Shown in pieces: positions 21,181 to 29,531 of a DNA stretch of 59,366 nt. Where the stretch lies: assembly GCA_002898575.1 (NCBI GenBank), contig BEHT01000022.1:1-59366 (forward strand), written 5' to 3'. The notes below the pieces were generated by a model. The model had not been told where the DNA came from and ran no database searches. It worked only from the letters and a program-made list of their open reading frames with translations. Positions within the stretch are counted from its first letter, which is position 1. Each line of letters opens with the position of its first letter. A program made the position numbers and the translations under genes. The stretch is from a bacterium HR17 (GTDB lineage: Bacteria > Armatimonadota > Fervidibacteria > Fervidibacterales > Fervidibacteraceae).

Positions 21181-21612
21181 ATGGAGTTTCAGAGTCGGAC
21201 ACCGTGGCGGGATGAGTTCAGCGGCAACTTAGCCGTCTTTTGCAGCGACGAGCGCTTTGCACTGGCGACGCTGGAGTTTTTGCAGCGGGCGTTAGGGATG
21301 GAGCGGTGTGACTTGATGGTCGTCGCAGGCGGTCCTGCCTTCATCGCCCAAGACGAACCCAACCTGATGGAGCGGTTGCATTTGCTGGTCGAAGCCCACA
21401 ATGTTCGGCGCATTGTGCTGGTGATGCACGCTGACTGCGGCTACTACAAGAGCCACTACGGAGACGATGCACCTGAGCAGCAACGGCGCGATTTACAACG
21501 ATCGGTGTCGCAATTGCGCCGTCGGTGGCGCGACATGACCGTGCGCGGCTTTGTGGCATCGGTGCGCGACGGCGACATTGTGTTTGTTGAAGTGGAGCCC
21601 GAAGTAGGGTAG
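21181..21612 (+). CDS. Beta-carbonic-anhydrase-like zinc protein
   Basis: A 143-residue protein. NLAVFCSDERFALATLEFL offers Cys, Asp and Arg, and VLVMHADCGYYKSHYG offers His and Cys. Together these give the C-x-D-x-R ... H-x-x-C zinc set of beta-carbonic anhydrases. It is shorter than usual (about 170-220), and the segment between (VVAGGPAFIAQDEPNLMERL) resembles the NAGG loop only loosely. It may therefore be a non-catalytic relative. ATG 21181 follows GGAAGGAGG. It precedes a membrane permease gene by 10 nt. CO2 hydration is possible, not shown. Confidence 0.65.
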   Translation: MEFQSRTPWRDEFSGNLAVFCSDERFALATLEFLQRALGMERCDLMVVAGGPAFIAQDEPNLMERLHLLVEAHNVRRIVLVMHADCGYYKSHYGDDAPEQQRRDLQRSVSQLRRRWRDMTVRGFVASVRDGDIVFVEVEPEVG

Positions 21613-21622
21613 GGGAGCCCTC

Positions 21623-22423
21623 ATGATAAAAGCGCTGCGCCGTTACGGGAAAGCGCTGGCGGCGTTCGCGAGAATCAGCGTCGCGGAAGAAGCGGCGTAC
21701 CGGGCGCATTTCGTGATCAACAGCGTCCAGAGCCTGTTTTGGCTGGTGTGGTTTTTGGTCTCCGTGCGGGTTTACTTTTTGCACACGGACCAGTTGGGCG
21801 GTTGGCGTTACGAGGAAGTGTTGGTGGTCGTCGGTGTTTTTCAAATTGTCAACGGGGTTATCCAGACCTTGTTTCAGCCCAACATCGGGCGGTTGGTGGA
21901 GTATGTGCGGATGGGCACCTTGGACTTGTTGCTGACGAAGCCGTTGGATAGTCAGTTCATCGTCAGCACCCGCTATTTCGTCCCGTGGCGGCTGGTCTCT
22001 GTCGTCGCAGGGTTGGGGTTGGTCGGTTACGCGGCGTGGCGGTTGGACGCCGCGATCACACCGGTGGGCGTGGCGTTGTTTTTGCTCCTGTTGGCGTGCG
22101 CCCTGACCATCGTTTACTGCGTGATGCTGGGCGTGATGACGCTGTGTTTTTGGTTTGTCCGGTTGGAAAATTTGATGGCGCTGCTATGGTCGTTTTGGGA
22201 GATGGGGCGCTACCCCATTACTGTCTATCGGGGAGTTTTGCGTTTCGCCCTAACTTACTTGGTGCCGGTTGCCTTTGTGACGACTGTCCCCGCGCAAGCC
22301 GTTACGGGACGGCTGACCGCATCGGCGGTTTTCGCCGCCATGGGAGTCGCGATGGGGTTACTGCTGGTGACGCGATGGTTTTGGCTCTTTGGGCTCCGCC
22401 ATTACACCAGCGCCAGCAGTTAA
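21623..22423 (+). CDS. ABC-2 family transporter permease (DUF990-like), unpaired
   Basis: A 266-residue protein with six hydrophobic helices after a short cytoplasmic start (MIKALRRYGKALAAFARISVAEEAAYRAHF, in parts). The loop LFQPNIGRLVEYVRMGTLDLLLTKPLDSQF is the conserved region of this permease group. These normally work as two permeases plus an ATPase, with all three genes side by side. Here neither the second permease nor the ATPase gene is adjacent. The next gene is greA behind its own promoter. The cargo is unknown. Confidence 0.85.
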   Translation: MIKALRRYGKALAAFARISVAEEAAYRAHFVINSVQSLFWLVWFLVSVRVYFLHTDQLGGWRYEEVLVVVGVFQIVNGVIQTLFQPNIGRLVEYVRMGTLDLLLTKPLDSQFIVSTRYFVPWRLVSVVAGLGLVGYAAWRLDAAITPVGVALFLLLLACALTIVYCVMLGVMTLCFWFVRLENLMALLWSFWEMGRYPITVYRGVLRFALTYLVPVAFVTTVPAQAVTGRLTASAVFAAMGVAMGLLLVTRWFWLFGLRHYTSASS

Positions 22424-22428
22424 GTGTG

Positions 22429-22457
22429 TTGCTAAGCGGTACAAGTTGTGGTAAAAT
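22429..22457 (+). promoter_or_regulatory. Sigma-70-type promoter for greA-lysS
   Basis: TTGCTA at 22429-22434, exactly 17 nt, then TAAAAT at 22452-22457. Transcription would start near 22465 and leave a leader of about 90 nt before greA. Confidence 0.7.
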
Positions 22458-22557
22458 AGTGGCGATGTTCCTCATAGCCCAATGCTCCCGTAATGAACGG
22501 CGGGCGTTGGGCAAATACTATATTAGGGATGTCCATTGGCACGGGAGTGATTGCCCG

Positions 22558-23070
22558 ATGGCGCAAGCTAAACCCCCTGCCCCTGAAGAGCAGTTTGAAG
22601 AAGAGGGTATTTTGATCACGGAAGAGGGTAAGCGGGCGTTGGAGGCGGAACTGCAACGGTTGCTGGAGCGGGAGCGCAAGGAAGTGCTGGAACACATCCG
22701 CGAATCCCGTAAAGTCGGTGAGTTCATGGAAGACACCGACTACGACGACGCAAAAAAGGAGCAAGCGTTTATCCAAGGGCGCATTGAGGAGTTGCAGCAA
22801 GTCTTGAAAATGGTCAAAGTCGTGCCCAAAAGCAAAATCCCGACCCACAAGGTGGGTTTCGGGTCGGTCGTGGAACTGACCAACTTGGCGACAGGGAAAA
22901 AAGTCACTTACCGCATCGTCGGTCCCTTTGAAGCGAACCCGTTGGAAGGCAAAGTGTCCTATCAATCGCCGATCGGTGAAGCCCTGATGCACAAAAAGGT
23001 CGGCGACACTGTGGAGGTAAAGGCGCCAGCGGGCATCGTCCGCTACCGCGTGGAGAAAATCAGCCGCTGA
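22558..23070 (+). CDS. greA: Transcription elongation factor GreA
   Basis: A 170-residue protein. The N-terminal coiled coil starts at ILITEEGKRALEAELQRLLER and is followed by the tip GEFMEDTDYDDAKKEQAF. At the tip, E replaces the usual D of DLSEN, but the acidic pair needed to hold Mg2+ in the RNA polymerase channel is kept. The C-terminal FKBP-like domain (VGFGSVVELTNLATGKK; YRIVGPFEANP; SPIGEALMHKKVGDTVEV) is complete. GreA rescues backtracked polymerase. ATG 22558 is chosen because the conserved domain begins just after it; longer upstream reading only crosses the promoter. lysS follows closely. Confidence 0.95.
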   Translation: MAQAKPPAPEEQFEEEGILITEEGKRALEAELQRLLERERKEVLEHIRESRKVGEFMEDTDYDDAKKEQAFIQGRIEELQQVLKMVKVVPKSKIPTHKVGFGSVVELTNLATGKKVTYRIVGPFEANPLEGKVSYQSPIGEALMHKKVGDTVEVKAPAGIVRYRVEKISR

Positions 23071-23085
23071 GAAGGGTTGGACGCG

Positions 23086-24552
23086 ATGATGGCGGAGCAA
23101 GACGCCCTTTATCAGGACCGGTTGGCAAAACTGCAGCGGTGGCGCGAACGGGGCGTGGACCCTTTTGCCGTCACCCGCTTTGACCGCACCCATCAAGCCG
23201 CAGACATTGAGCGGTGTTTTGACGCGCTGCAGGGGCGAACGGTGCGTATCGCTGGGCGCCTCACCGCGTTGCGGGCGCACGGTAAGTTGACTTTTGCCGA
23301 TTTGCTGGACGGGTCAGGGCGCATCCAATTGATGGCGCGCATCAACACGCTGGGCGAGGAGGCTTATGAGCGATTCGGTGACTTGGATGTCGGCGACATC
23401 GTCGGTGTGGAAGGTGGCGTCCTGAAGACCCGCACCGGCGAGACGACAGTGGAAGTGCACAAGTTTTGGCTGCTCGCTAAGGCGTTGCACCCGATCCCTG
23501 AGAAGTGGCACGGCTTGCGCGATGTGGAAGTGCGCTATCGGCAGCGCTATCTTGACCTGATCGCCAACCCGAAGGTGCGGGACATTTTTGTCAAACGGTC
23601 GCTGATCGTCCGCGCCGTTCGGCAGTTTTTGGACGAACGGGGTTTTTTGGAGGTGGAGACACCGATTTTGCAGCCCGTTTACGGGGGTGCGCTGGCGCGC
23701 CCCTTCATCACGCACCACAATGCCCTTGACATGGATCTGTATTTGCGCATTGCCCCTGAACTTTACCTGAAGCGGCTGATCGTCGGCGGTTTTGAACGCG
23801 TCTACGAAATCGGGCGAAACTTCCGTAACGAGGGCGTGGACGCCCGACACAACCCCGAGTTCACGATGCTGGAAGCCTACCAAGCCTACGCCGACTACCA
23901 CGACATCATGCGGTTGACAGAGGAATTAATCGCCTTTGTTGCGCAGAAAGTGTTGGGCACGATGACCATCACCTACCAAGGGCATGCGATTGACCTGACG
24001 CCGCCATGGCGGCGCATCCCGCTAATGGAAGCGTTGAGGGAAGCGACAGGCGTGAACTTTTTAGCGCTGCGGGGTGACGAGGAGCGGGCGCGGGAAGTCG
24101 GGCGGCAACTGGGCTTGTCCGTGGAGCCGACCGACCATTGGGGTCGGGTGCTGGATGAGGCGCTCAAAAAGAAAGTCGTGCCGACGCTCATTCAGCCGAC
24201 CTTCCTCGTAGACTACCCCGTGGAAATTTCACCGTTGGCGAAGCGCAAGCCCGATGACCCGACGATGACCGAGCGGTTTCAAGGCTTCATCGGTGGGTTA
24301 GAAATTGCCAATGCGTTCAGCGAGTTGAACGACCCCCTTGACCAGCGGGAACGATTTGAAATGCAGCAGCGGTTGCGGGAGCGGGGCGATGTGGAAGCCC
24401 ACCCGTTGGATTGGGACTTTGTGACGGCACTGGAATACGGCATGCCCCCGACAGGCGGTTTGGGTATCGGCATTGATCGCTTGACGATGTTGCTAACGGA
24501 TTCACCGTCCATCCGCGAGGTCATTTTGTTCCCGCTGCTGCGCCCTGAATGA
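23086..24552 (+). CDS. lysS: Lysine-tRNA ligase, class II
   Basis: A 488-residue enzyme of normal length. The N-terminal OB-fold anticodon domain (VRIAGRLTALRAHGKLTFADL) precedes the class II core. Motif 1 lies around FLEVETPILQPVYGGALARPF, motif 2 reads RNFRNEGVDARHNPEFTMLE, and motif 3 reads GGLGIGIDRLTMLL. It charges tRNA-Lys. ATG 23086 has GAAGGG 9 nt upstream, and an in-frame TTG lies at 23077. It is co-transcribed with greA, a common pairing. Confidence 0.97.
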   Translation: MMAEQDALYQDRLAKLQRWRERGVDPFAVTRFDRTHQAADIERCFDALQGRTVRIAGRLTALRAHGKLTFADLLDGSGRIQLMARINTLGEEAYERFGDLDVGDIVGVEGGVLKTRTGETTVEVHKFWLLAKALHPIPEKWHGLRDVEVRYRQRYLDLIANPKVRDIFVKRSLIVRAVRQFLDERGFLEVETPILQPVYGGALARPFITHHNALDMDLYLRIAPELYLKRLIVGGFERVYEIGRNFRNEGVDARHNPEFTMLEAYQAYADYHDIMRLTEELIAFVAQKVLGTMTITYQGHAIDLTPPWRRIPLMEALREATGVNFLALRGDEERAREVGRQLGLSVEPTDHWGRVLDEALKKKVVPTLIQPTFLVDYPVEISPLAKRKPDDPTMTERFQGFIGGLEIANAFSELNDPLDQRERFEMQQRLRERGDVEAHPLDWDFVTALEYGMPPTGGLGIGIDRLTMLLTDSPSIREVILFPLLRPE

Positions 24553-24567
24553 ACCCACCCGATGGGC

Positions 24568-25875
24568 TCACTTGCCGACGATGCAGATCGTGGTGCAAAG
24601 GGAGTAGGTGCGCCCGTTGGCTTCGTAGATCAGTTCAGCGAACGCTGCGGCGTAGCCATTGGCAGGGGGCGCGAGGGTGAAGCGGTAAGCGCCGTCAGGT
24701 GAAGCTGGCGCCGGCAGCAATTGGCTCTCCCAGCGGGCGTCGCGAAAATCGCGTGTCGGCGCTTGCGCGGTCCAAATCAACACTTGTCTCGGTGCGGGAT
24801 TTGCCCGCACGCTAAGGGTCGTGCCGTTTTCGGCAGAGCGCCACTCCCAAGTCACCTGGGGGAAAGTGATGCGTCCGGCGATGCGGTCAAAGAACGCCAT
24901 TAAGGTTCGCACGACCCGTCCCACATCTTCCAAACCGTGCCCGCTGTTGGGCACATACAAAATGTGTTTTTCGCCGATGAGGTCGTTGAAGTAAAAGTTC
25001 GCGGCGTCCAATGCCCAATAGCGGTCGTTGGTGCCGTTGATGATGAGTTTGGGCATCGTCAACCGCTTTCGGTAGGTGTAAGGGTCAACCAGTTGCACCA
25101 GCGGTCGGGCTTTCTCACTGTCTGCCAAATCGGTCAAACCTCGGCGAGAGTATTCGCTGATTTGCTCGCTGTAGCCGCCAAAGACTTCGCGCTGATGGCG
25201 CATTTGGGCAGGGATGTTCAGGTTATCGTAAACCATTGGGGCGATTGCCTTGACGCGTTGGGGGTCAGCCACCGCCGTCAACCAAGTCGTCCAACCTCTT
25301 TTGGACGCGCCTGTCACGACAAAACCGTTCACACGCACCTTCAATTCCCGTTGGGCAAACTGCTGGACGGCGTCCATGGCTTTCACCGCGCTCTTGGTCA
25401 TCGGAAGCAACGCCGCCCACTCTTGGTCACCTGTCTCCAGCACCTTGACGAAGGTGTGGGCGATCAAATCGTCCTCCGTTAACCCGTCAAAAAGAGGTTG
25501 ATTCGGCACAGCAAACAGGACGGCAACGAGGGCTTGCAATTGTATCGCTGCAGTGGCGGCGAGCAACCGCGATTGTGTGTCGCCGCGGCTATCGGTGCGT
25601 CCACCAGCGATGACCATAAGGGCAAGGTCGGTCGTGATTTGGGGCGGTTGGGCGATCAGCAGCGTGTGCGTCCAAGTGATGTCTTTCCAACGCTGTGATG
25701 TCAAGCGCAGTTCGTGGAGCACAGCGCCGGTCGGCAAGCGGTCACTGCGCAAGCGTTCCCACGCAAAAGCGCCATCGTTGCGGGTGACATAATCCAACAA
25801 GGGAAGATTGTTCTGACACACGCCCATTAGCGTCAGGCTCCAGAGCGCGCCTGCGACCGCGACCCAGCGGGGCAT
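24568..25875 (-). CDS. PhoPQ-activated pathogenicity-related (PqaA-like) exported protein
   Basis: A 435-residue protein with a signal peptide (MPRWVAVAGALWSLTLMGVC). It has an alpha/beta-hydrolase body: ALMVIAGGRTD (oxyanion strand), VVTGASKRGWTTWLTA (nucleophile elbow with Ser), PKLIINGTNDRYWALDAA (acid) and VPNSGHGLED (His). This is the PhoPQ_related family of unknown biochemical function. The C-terminal 100 residues form a beta-rich domain beginning near VTWEWRSAENG. It is convergent with lysS. Confidence 0.87.
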   Translation of the reverse strand: MPRWVAVAGALWSLTLMGVCQNNLPLLDYVTRNDGAFAWERLRSDRLPTGAVLHELRLTSQRWKDITWTHTLLIAQPPQITTDLALMVIAGGRTDSRGDTQSRLLAATAAIQLQALVAVLFAVPNQPLFDGLTEDDLIAHTFVKVLETGDQEWAALLPMTKSAVKAMDAVQQFAQRELKVRVNGFVVTGASKRGWTTWLTAVADPQRVKAIAPMVYDNLNIPAQMRHQREVFGGYSEQISEYSRRGLTDLADSEKARPLVQLVDPYTYRKRLTMPKLIINGTNDRYWALDAANFYFNDLIGEKHILYVPNSGHGLEDVGRVVRTLMAFFDRIAGRITFPQVTWEWRSAENGTTLSVRANPAPRQVLIWTAQAPTRDFRDARWESQLLPAPASPDGAYRFTLAPPANGYAAAFAELIYEANGRTYSLCTTICIVGK

Positions 25876-25930
25876 TGGCGATCCCTCCTTGCACGCGATA
25901 GTGTGGCGCTTCTGAGTTTGTCACGCGGTG

Positions 25931-25959
25931 TTGCCAGCGGGAGCGGCGTTCGTTAGAAT
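25931..25959 (+). promoter_or_regulatory. Sigma-70-type promoter for the Cys-rich mini-gene
   Basis: TTGCCA at 25931-25936, a 17-nt gap, and TAGAAT at 25954-25959. The predicted start is near 25966, about 19 nt before the ATG, with a near-perfect AAAGGAGGTGA ribosome site between. Confidence 0.75.
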
Positions 25960-25984
25960 TGCAGCGGGAAAGGAGGTGAGTGCG

Positions 25985-26134
25985 ATGGCGGAAACGCAAG
26001 TGAAGGAGGCCGAAAAGACGGCAGTGAAGGAGAAAGAAGGCTGTGGGTGTGGCTGTGAGCACGAACAAGCCCAAACGCCCAAGCAGGAAAAGAAGCAGGA
26101 AGGGTGTGCCGAAAAGTCGTCCTGCTGCGGTTAA
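25985..26134 (+). CDS. 49-residue cysteine-rich, probably metal-binding protein
   Basis: The protein starts MAETQVKEAEKTAV and is highly charged (Lys/Glu) with Cys in three clusters: GCGCGCEHE, EGCAEK and SSCCG at the C-terminus. Six of the seven Cys and the single His sit in CxC/CC-type arrangements suited to Cu(I), Zn or an Fe-S centre; a metallothionein or metallochaperone role is an inference. The ribosome site AAAGGAGGTGA is the strongest in the window. It has its own promoter at 25931 and a terminator at 26153, so it is a self-contained, probably well-expressed gene. I know no family for it. Confidence 0.8.
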   Translation: MAETQVKEAEKTAVKEKEGCGCGCEHEQAQTPKQEKKQEGCAEKSSCCG

Positions 26135-26152
26135 TGGGCATGCAGAACAAAA

Positions 26153-26186
26153 AGCCGCCACCGCAACGGGTGGCGGCTCTCTTTTT
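26153..26186 (+). terminator. Intrinsic terminator of the Cys-rich gene
   Basis: Perfect 10-bp stem AGCCGCCACC (26153-26162) / GGTGGCGGCT (26169-26178), a GCAACG loop, then CTCTTTTTT. It lies 18 nt after the stop. Confidence 0.93.
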
Positions 26187-26238
26187 TGCGGGACGGTGCT
26201 GTCCCGCTGCGTCTGGGCTCGCAGTCCTCGTCAGCGGT

Positions 26239-28122
26239 TCACTCCACCGTCGCCGTGGAGGAAAAAAGCGGGGCGGTGAGGTGTTGGCTAAGGCTCAGGG
26301 GACGAGGGGGCTGCACCCGCCAGAGTATGCGCCGCCCGAGGGCGGCGAACAACGGCGCGGCGACCTCACCGCCCCATTTTCCGTAGGCAGGTTCATCTAA
26401 CACGATGCCGATCACCCACCGGGGACGGTCAGCGGGCAGAAAGCCAAAAAACGAGACGACGACTTTGGTCGGGTCGTAACGCCCATTGACGACTTTCGTC
26501 GCCGTCCCCGTTTTACCGGCGACGGTCACGCCGCTCAAGTGCGCTCGTTTACCCGTGCCACGCTCCACGACATTCACCAACATTTCGCGCACTTTCCTGG
26601 CAGTCAGAGGTGAAACAGCGGCTCCAATGACCTGCGGTTTCAGCCACCGAACGCGCCCTGTTTGGGCATCGCGGATGCCCCGAACAATACGCGGGCGGAC
26701 GACCAGCCCGTTATTTGCCAAAGCCGCGTAAGCGACTGCTAACTGCAACGGGGTTACCATTAGCCCTTGCCCAAAAGCGATACACGCCTGGCGGTGTTGC
26801 CATGCAGGGGTTGTAATCGCCTCTACCGGCGGCGGGTCCAACCAGCCGCGTTCTTCATAGCCCATGCCGGCGTCCATCTTGCGCCCCAAGCCAAAAGCGG
26901 TGAGGGTTTTGTAAAGTTGGGCGTAAGGTAACCGCAGCGCAAACCGTGCCATCGCAATGTTACAGGAATTGCACAAGGCATCGGCTAAAGTTTCAATGCC
27001 GTGAGCGGCGATACCCCGTTGCACGACCCAACACCGCACCACAAACCCGTCGGTTTTCCATATCCCGTCGCAGCGCGTCGTCGTCTGATCGCTCACCGTC
27101 CCTGATTCCAGCAGCGCCGCAGCAATCAGTGGCTTGAGGGTAGAGCCCGGTTCGTAAACGAAACTGAGGGCTAAGTTGTTGAAGCGCTGGACAGGGAACC
27201 GCCAGTAAGCGTTAGGGTCAAAGTCCGGTTTGGACGCTATCGCCAAAATGTCGCCAGAATGCGGTTCAAGGACGACAGCGGTTGCGGCGCGGGGGCGATA
27301 CTGCGCCATCGCGGCGTCCAACACAGCGTCAGCGGCTTGCTGAATTTGCTCGTCTAAAGTGAGGACGAGGCTATCGCCGGGCACAGAGGGAACGACAGCG
27401 GCGTAGCCTTGCGGGATAGGTTGTCCTGAAGCGTCAACCTCCTGCTCAACTGTTCCGGCACGCCCCCGTAAGGTCGTGTCCCAACTCCGCTCTACGCCGT
27501 AGCGACCGCGATTGTCCCAGTCCACAAAGCCCAACGCGGCTGCTGCTAACCGTCCGTAAGGGTAAACGCGGCGCAACTCGGTGCAGACACCGATGCCTGT
27601 CTTCAAGACACGCCATTCGGGGGATAGTTGGCGTGACGGGCGCCGCAGCGTCGCTTGAAGGCGGCGGACTGCGCTGCCATCTAATTGTCGGGCGATCCAC
27701 ACGAACCGCACGAGGACAGGTGCGCCGCCGCGATTGCGCGTTGTGCATGTCAGGAGCCGTTGGACTCGCGAAGCCGTTACGCCGGGGGCATCTAGCGCTG
27801 TCAGTAGCGTGGTTGTGAGGCGGTGCGCCAAGGCATTCGGTGAGAGCCCGCGAAGCGTTTTTTCGCGGCGGGCAGCCTCCCGTAGGGTTTGGGGGTCCGC
27901 CCACACCGAATAGGTCGGTTCGCATGTCGCTAAGAGGCGGAAGTTGCGGCTGTAAATGTTGCCTCGTGCTGGAGCGACTTCAACGCGGCGCAGCCATGTC
28001 CGCATCGCAGTGCGTTGGGCGGCGCTGTGGGACAGGACCTGCAGGCGGAACAACCACGCTGCCAATGTCCCCCCTACCAGCAACATCCCGACAAACGCCA
28101 TCGCACACCGCATCCTGACCAC
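26239..28122 (-). CDS. Division/elongation transpeptidase (class B penicillin-binding protein, FtsI-like)
   Basis: A 627-residue protein from GTG 28122 (GGGGAGG 8 nt upstream). It has an N-terminal membrane anchor (MAFVGMLLVGGTLAAWLF), then the class B dimerisation domain starting VAPARGNIYSRNFRLLA, then the transpeptidase. The active-site motifs are EPGSTLKPL (SxxK), CNSCNIA (SxN) and VAGKTGTA (KTG). It cross-links septal peptidoglycan. The gene directly follows the ftsL-like gene in the mraZ operon, which supports FtsI over PBP2. A longer frame up to 28386 overlaps ftsL and lacks a start signal. Confidence 0.92.
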   Translation of the reverse strand: MVRMRCAMAFVGMLLVGGTLAAWLFRLQVLSHSAAQRTAMRTWLRRVEVAPARGNIYSRNFRLLATCEPTYSVWADPQTLREAARREKTLRGLSPNALAHRLTTTLLTALDAPGVTASRVQRLLTCTTRNRGGAPVLVRFVWIARQLDGSAVRRLQATLRRPSRQLSPEWRVLKTGIGVCTELRRVYPYGRLAAAALGFVDWDNRGRYGVERSWDTTLRGRAGTVEQEVDASGQPIPQGYAAVVPSVPGDSLVLTLDEQIQQAADAVLDAAMAQYRPRAATAVVLEPHSGDILAIASKPDFDPNAYWRFPVQRFNNLALSFVYEPGSTLKPLIAAALLESGTVSDQTTTRCDGIWKTDGFVVRCWVVQRGIAAHGIETLADALCNSCNIAMARFALRLPYAQLYKTLTAFGLGRKMDAGMGYEERGWLDPPPVEAITTPAWQHRQACIAFGQGLMVTPLQLAVAYAALANNGLVVRPRIVRGIRDAQTGRVRWLKPQVIGAAVSPLTARKVREMLVNVVERGTGKRAHLSGVTVAGKTGTATKVVNGRYDPTKVVVSFFGFLPADRPRWVIGIVLDEPAYGKWGGEVAAPLFAALGRRILWRVQPPRPLSLSQHLTAPLFSSTATVE

Positions 28123-28124
28123 GC

Positions 28125-28493
28125 CTATCGCCTCCCCAGCATGCTTGTTGGTGTTGCCGACCTTTGCACCGTTAAAGGAACAGGCGGTTGGGTCGCAGGG
28201 GTTGAGGGTGGGGTCAATGCGGAGAGGCGTTCTTCTATTTGCGCACGCAACGCATGCATGCGGGTTGTAAGGGCATTTTGCTGCTGTTTGTAGCGGGCAA
28301 TTTGCTGCCCCTCCCAAACGGTGAGGGCGTGAAGGGTCAGACACCCCACCGTTAAGAGGGCAAGGAGGGTGCCCCGCCATTGCCACGGGCTCAAACGGCG
28401 CCGCGGAAAGGGGTGTCGGCGCCCTCGCGGGGTTGTGAGGATGACCTCTGCCGACTCAGGATGTGTAGCGGCTGAACGCGCAACCATCGCCAT
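28125..28493 (-). CDS. FtsL-like small septal membrane protein
   Basis: A 122-residue bitopic protein. A basic cytoplasmic tail (RGRRHPFPRRRLSPWQWRG) leads to one membrane helix (LLALLTVGCLTLHALTVWEG), a short leucine/coiled-coil segment (RYKQQQNALTTRMHALRAQIEERL, in parts) and a Pro/Thr tail. Size, topology and position between rsmH and the PBP gene fit FtsL, which varies too much for sequence-only naming. GGGGAGGG lies upstream of ATG 28493, and its stop is 2 nt before the PBP start. Confidence 0.75.
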   Translation of the reverse strand: MAMVARSAATHPESAEVILTTPRGRRHPFPRRRLSPWQWRGTLLALLTVGCLTLHALTVWEGQQIARYKQQQNALTTRMHALRAQIEERLSALTPPSTPATQPPVPLTVQRSATPTSMLGRR

Positions 28494-28533
28494 CGGTCAA
28501 CCCTCCCCATCGGGCTTTCTGCGTCACCGTTAC

Positions 28534-29514
28534 TCACCTCACACGCTCTGCCGCCCGCAACTTGCAACTGCGGGCACGCGGGTTGGTGCGGCGCTCCGCC
28601 AATGACGGAAAGACAGGGCTCTTGGTGAGAAGGCGCAAAACCGGGCGTCGTTCGTCGCCCTGTAGCGGTTGAGATAACTGCTGGAAGGTTTGCTTCACCG
28701 TGCGGTCTTCCAGACTCTGATAGGAGAGGACAACAAACCGCCCCCCTTGCTTCAGCACCTGTGCCCCTTCTTTGATGCCCTCGCGGAGCGCGTCCAACTC
28801 TTCATTGACTGCCATGCGCAGCGCCATGAACACCTTCGTCGCCGGATGAATGCGCCCACCCCGCACACCTTTGACTTTCAGGATCAACTCCGCTAACGCT
28901 TTCGCCGTCAAGTCAAGCCCGTGTTGGCGTTCCCGCACGATGGCTTGAGCGATGCGGCGGGCATCGGACCGTCGCTCGCCGGCGTGAACGAACATCTCTT
29001 CCAATTGCGCTGCCGACAGAGATTGCAGTAGCGATTGAGCGGTCCTTTGCGCCGACGGGTCAAAGCGCATGTCCAAAGGTGCGTCGTCCAGCACGCTGAA
29101 GCCGCGTCGGCTGTCCAATTGCCACAGGCTTAAGCCAGGGTCAATCAAACAACCGTCCACGCGTTCCACACCGACCTGCATTAAGAGGCGGCGGATGTCC
29201 CGCATGTCGCCGTGAATGAGGGTCACACGGTCAGCGTAGTCGGCTAACCGTTCCGCAGCCACTTCCAAGGAGGTGCGGTCGCGGTCAATGCCGATGACTT
29301 GCACGCGCGGGTTGGTCTGCAAGATAGCAAGGGTGTGCCCACCCGTGCCCACCGTCATGTCCACAAACACACCCTCCTTGACTTCCCCCACCCGCAAAAA
29401 AGCGAGGACCTCGTTGACCATCGCCGGCGGATGCAGGCGTGCACCGGCTCCAGGGGCTTCTCGGCGCCGCCGTTCCTGAACGCGACGCAGCCATTGAAGG
29501 TCTCGCACTGCCAT
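28534..29514 (-). CDS. rsmH: 16S rRNA (cytosine-1402-N4)-methyltransferase
   Basis: A 326-residue protein. It has the MraW pattern: HPPAMVNEVLAFL, SAM motif FVDMTVGTGGHTLAIL, IGIDRDRTSLEVA, RRGFSVLDDAPLDMRFD, HPATKVFMALRMAVNEEL and VVLSYQSLEDRTVK. The usual DLGVSS is DPGLSL here, a noticeable change in an otherwise complete enzyme. The basic C-terminus (RTNPRARSCKLRAAERV) is normal. It lies 17 nt after mraZ and before the ftsL-like gene. Confidence 0.95.
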   Translation of the reverse strand: MAVRDLQWLRRVQERRRREAPGAGARLHPPAMVNEVLAFLRVGEVKEGVFVDMTVGTGGHTLAILQTNPRVQVIGIDRDRTSLEVAAERLADYADRVTLIHGDMRDIRRLLMQVGVERVDGCLIDPGLSLWQLDSRRGFSVLDDAPLDMRFDPSAQRTAQSLLQSLSAAQLEEMFVHAGERRSDARRIAQAIVRERQHGLDLTAKALAELILKVKGVRGGRIHPATKVFMALRMAVNEELDALREGIKEGAQVLKQGGRFVVLSYQSLEDRTVKQTFQQLSQPLQGDERRPVLRLLTKSPVFPSLAERRTNPRARSCKLRAAERVR

Positions 29515-29531
29515 GGGGCTGCCTCCTCGGT

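Noticed and set aside
21985-22557. Long N-terminal extension of GreA through the permease gene region
   Set aside because: It is the shadow of the ABC permease gene and crosses the promoter; GreA homology begins after 22558.
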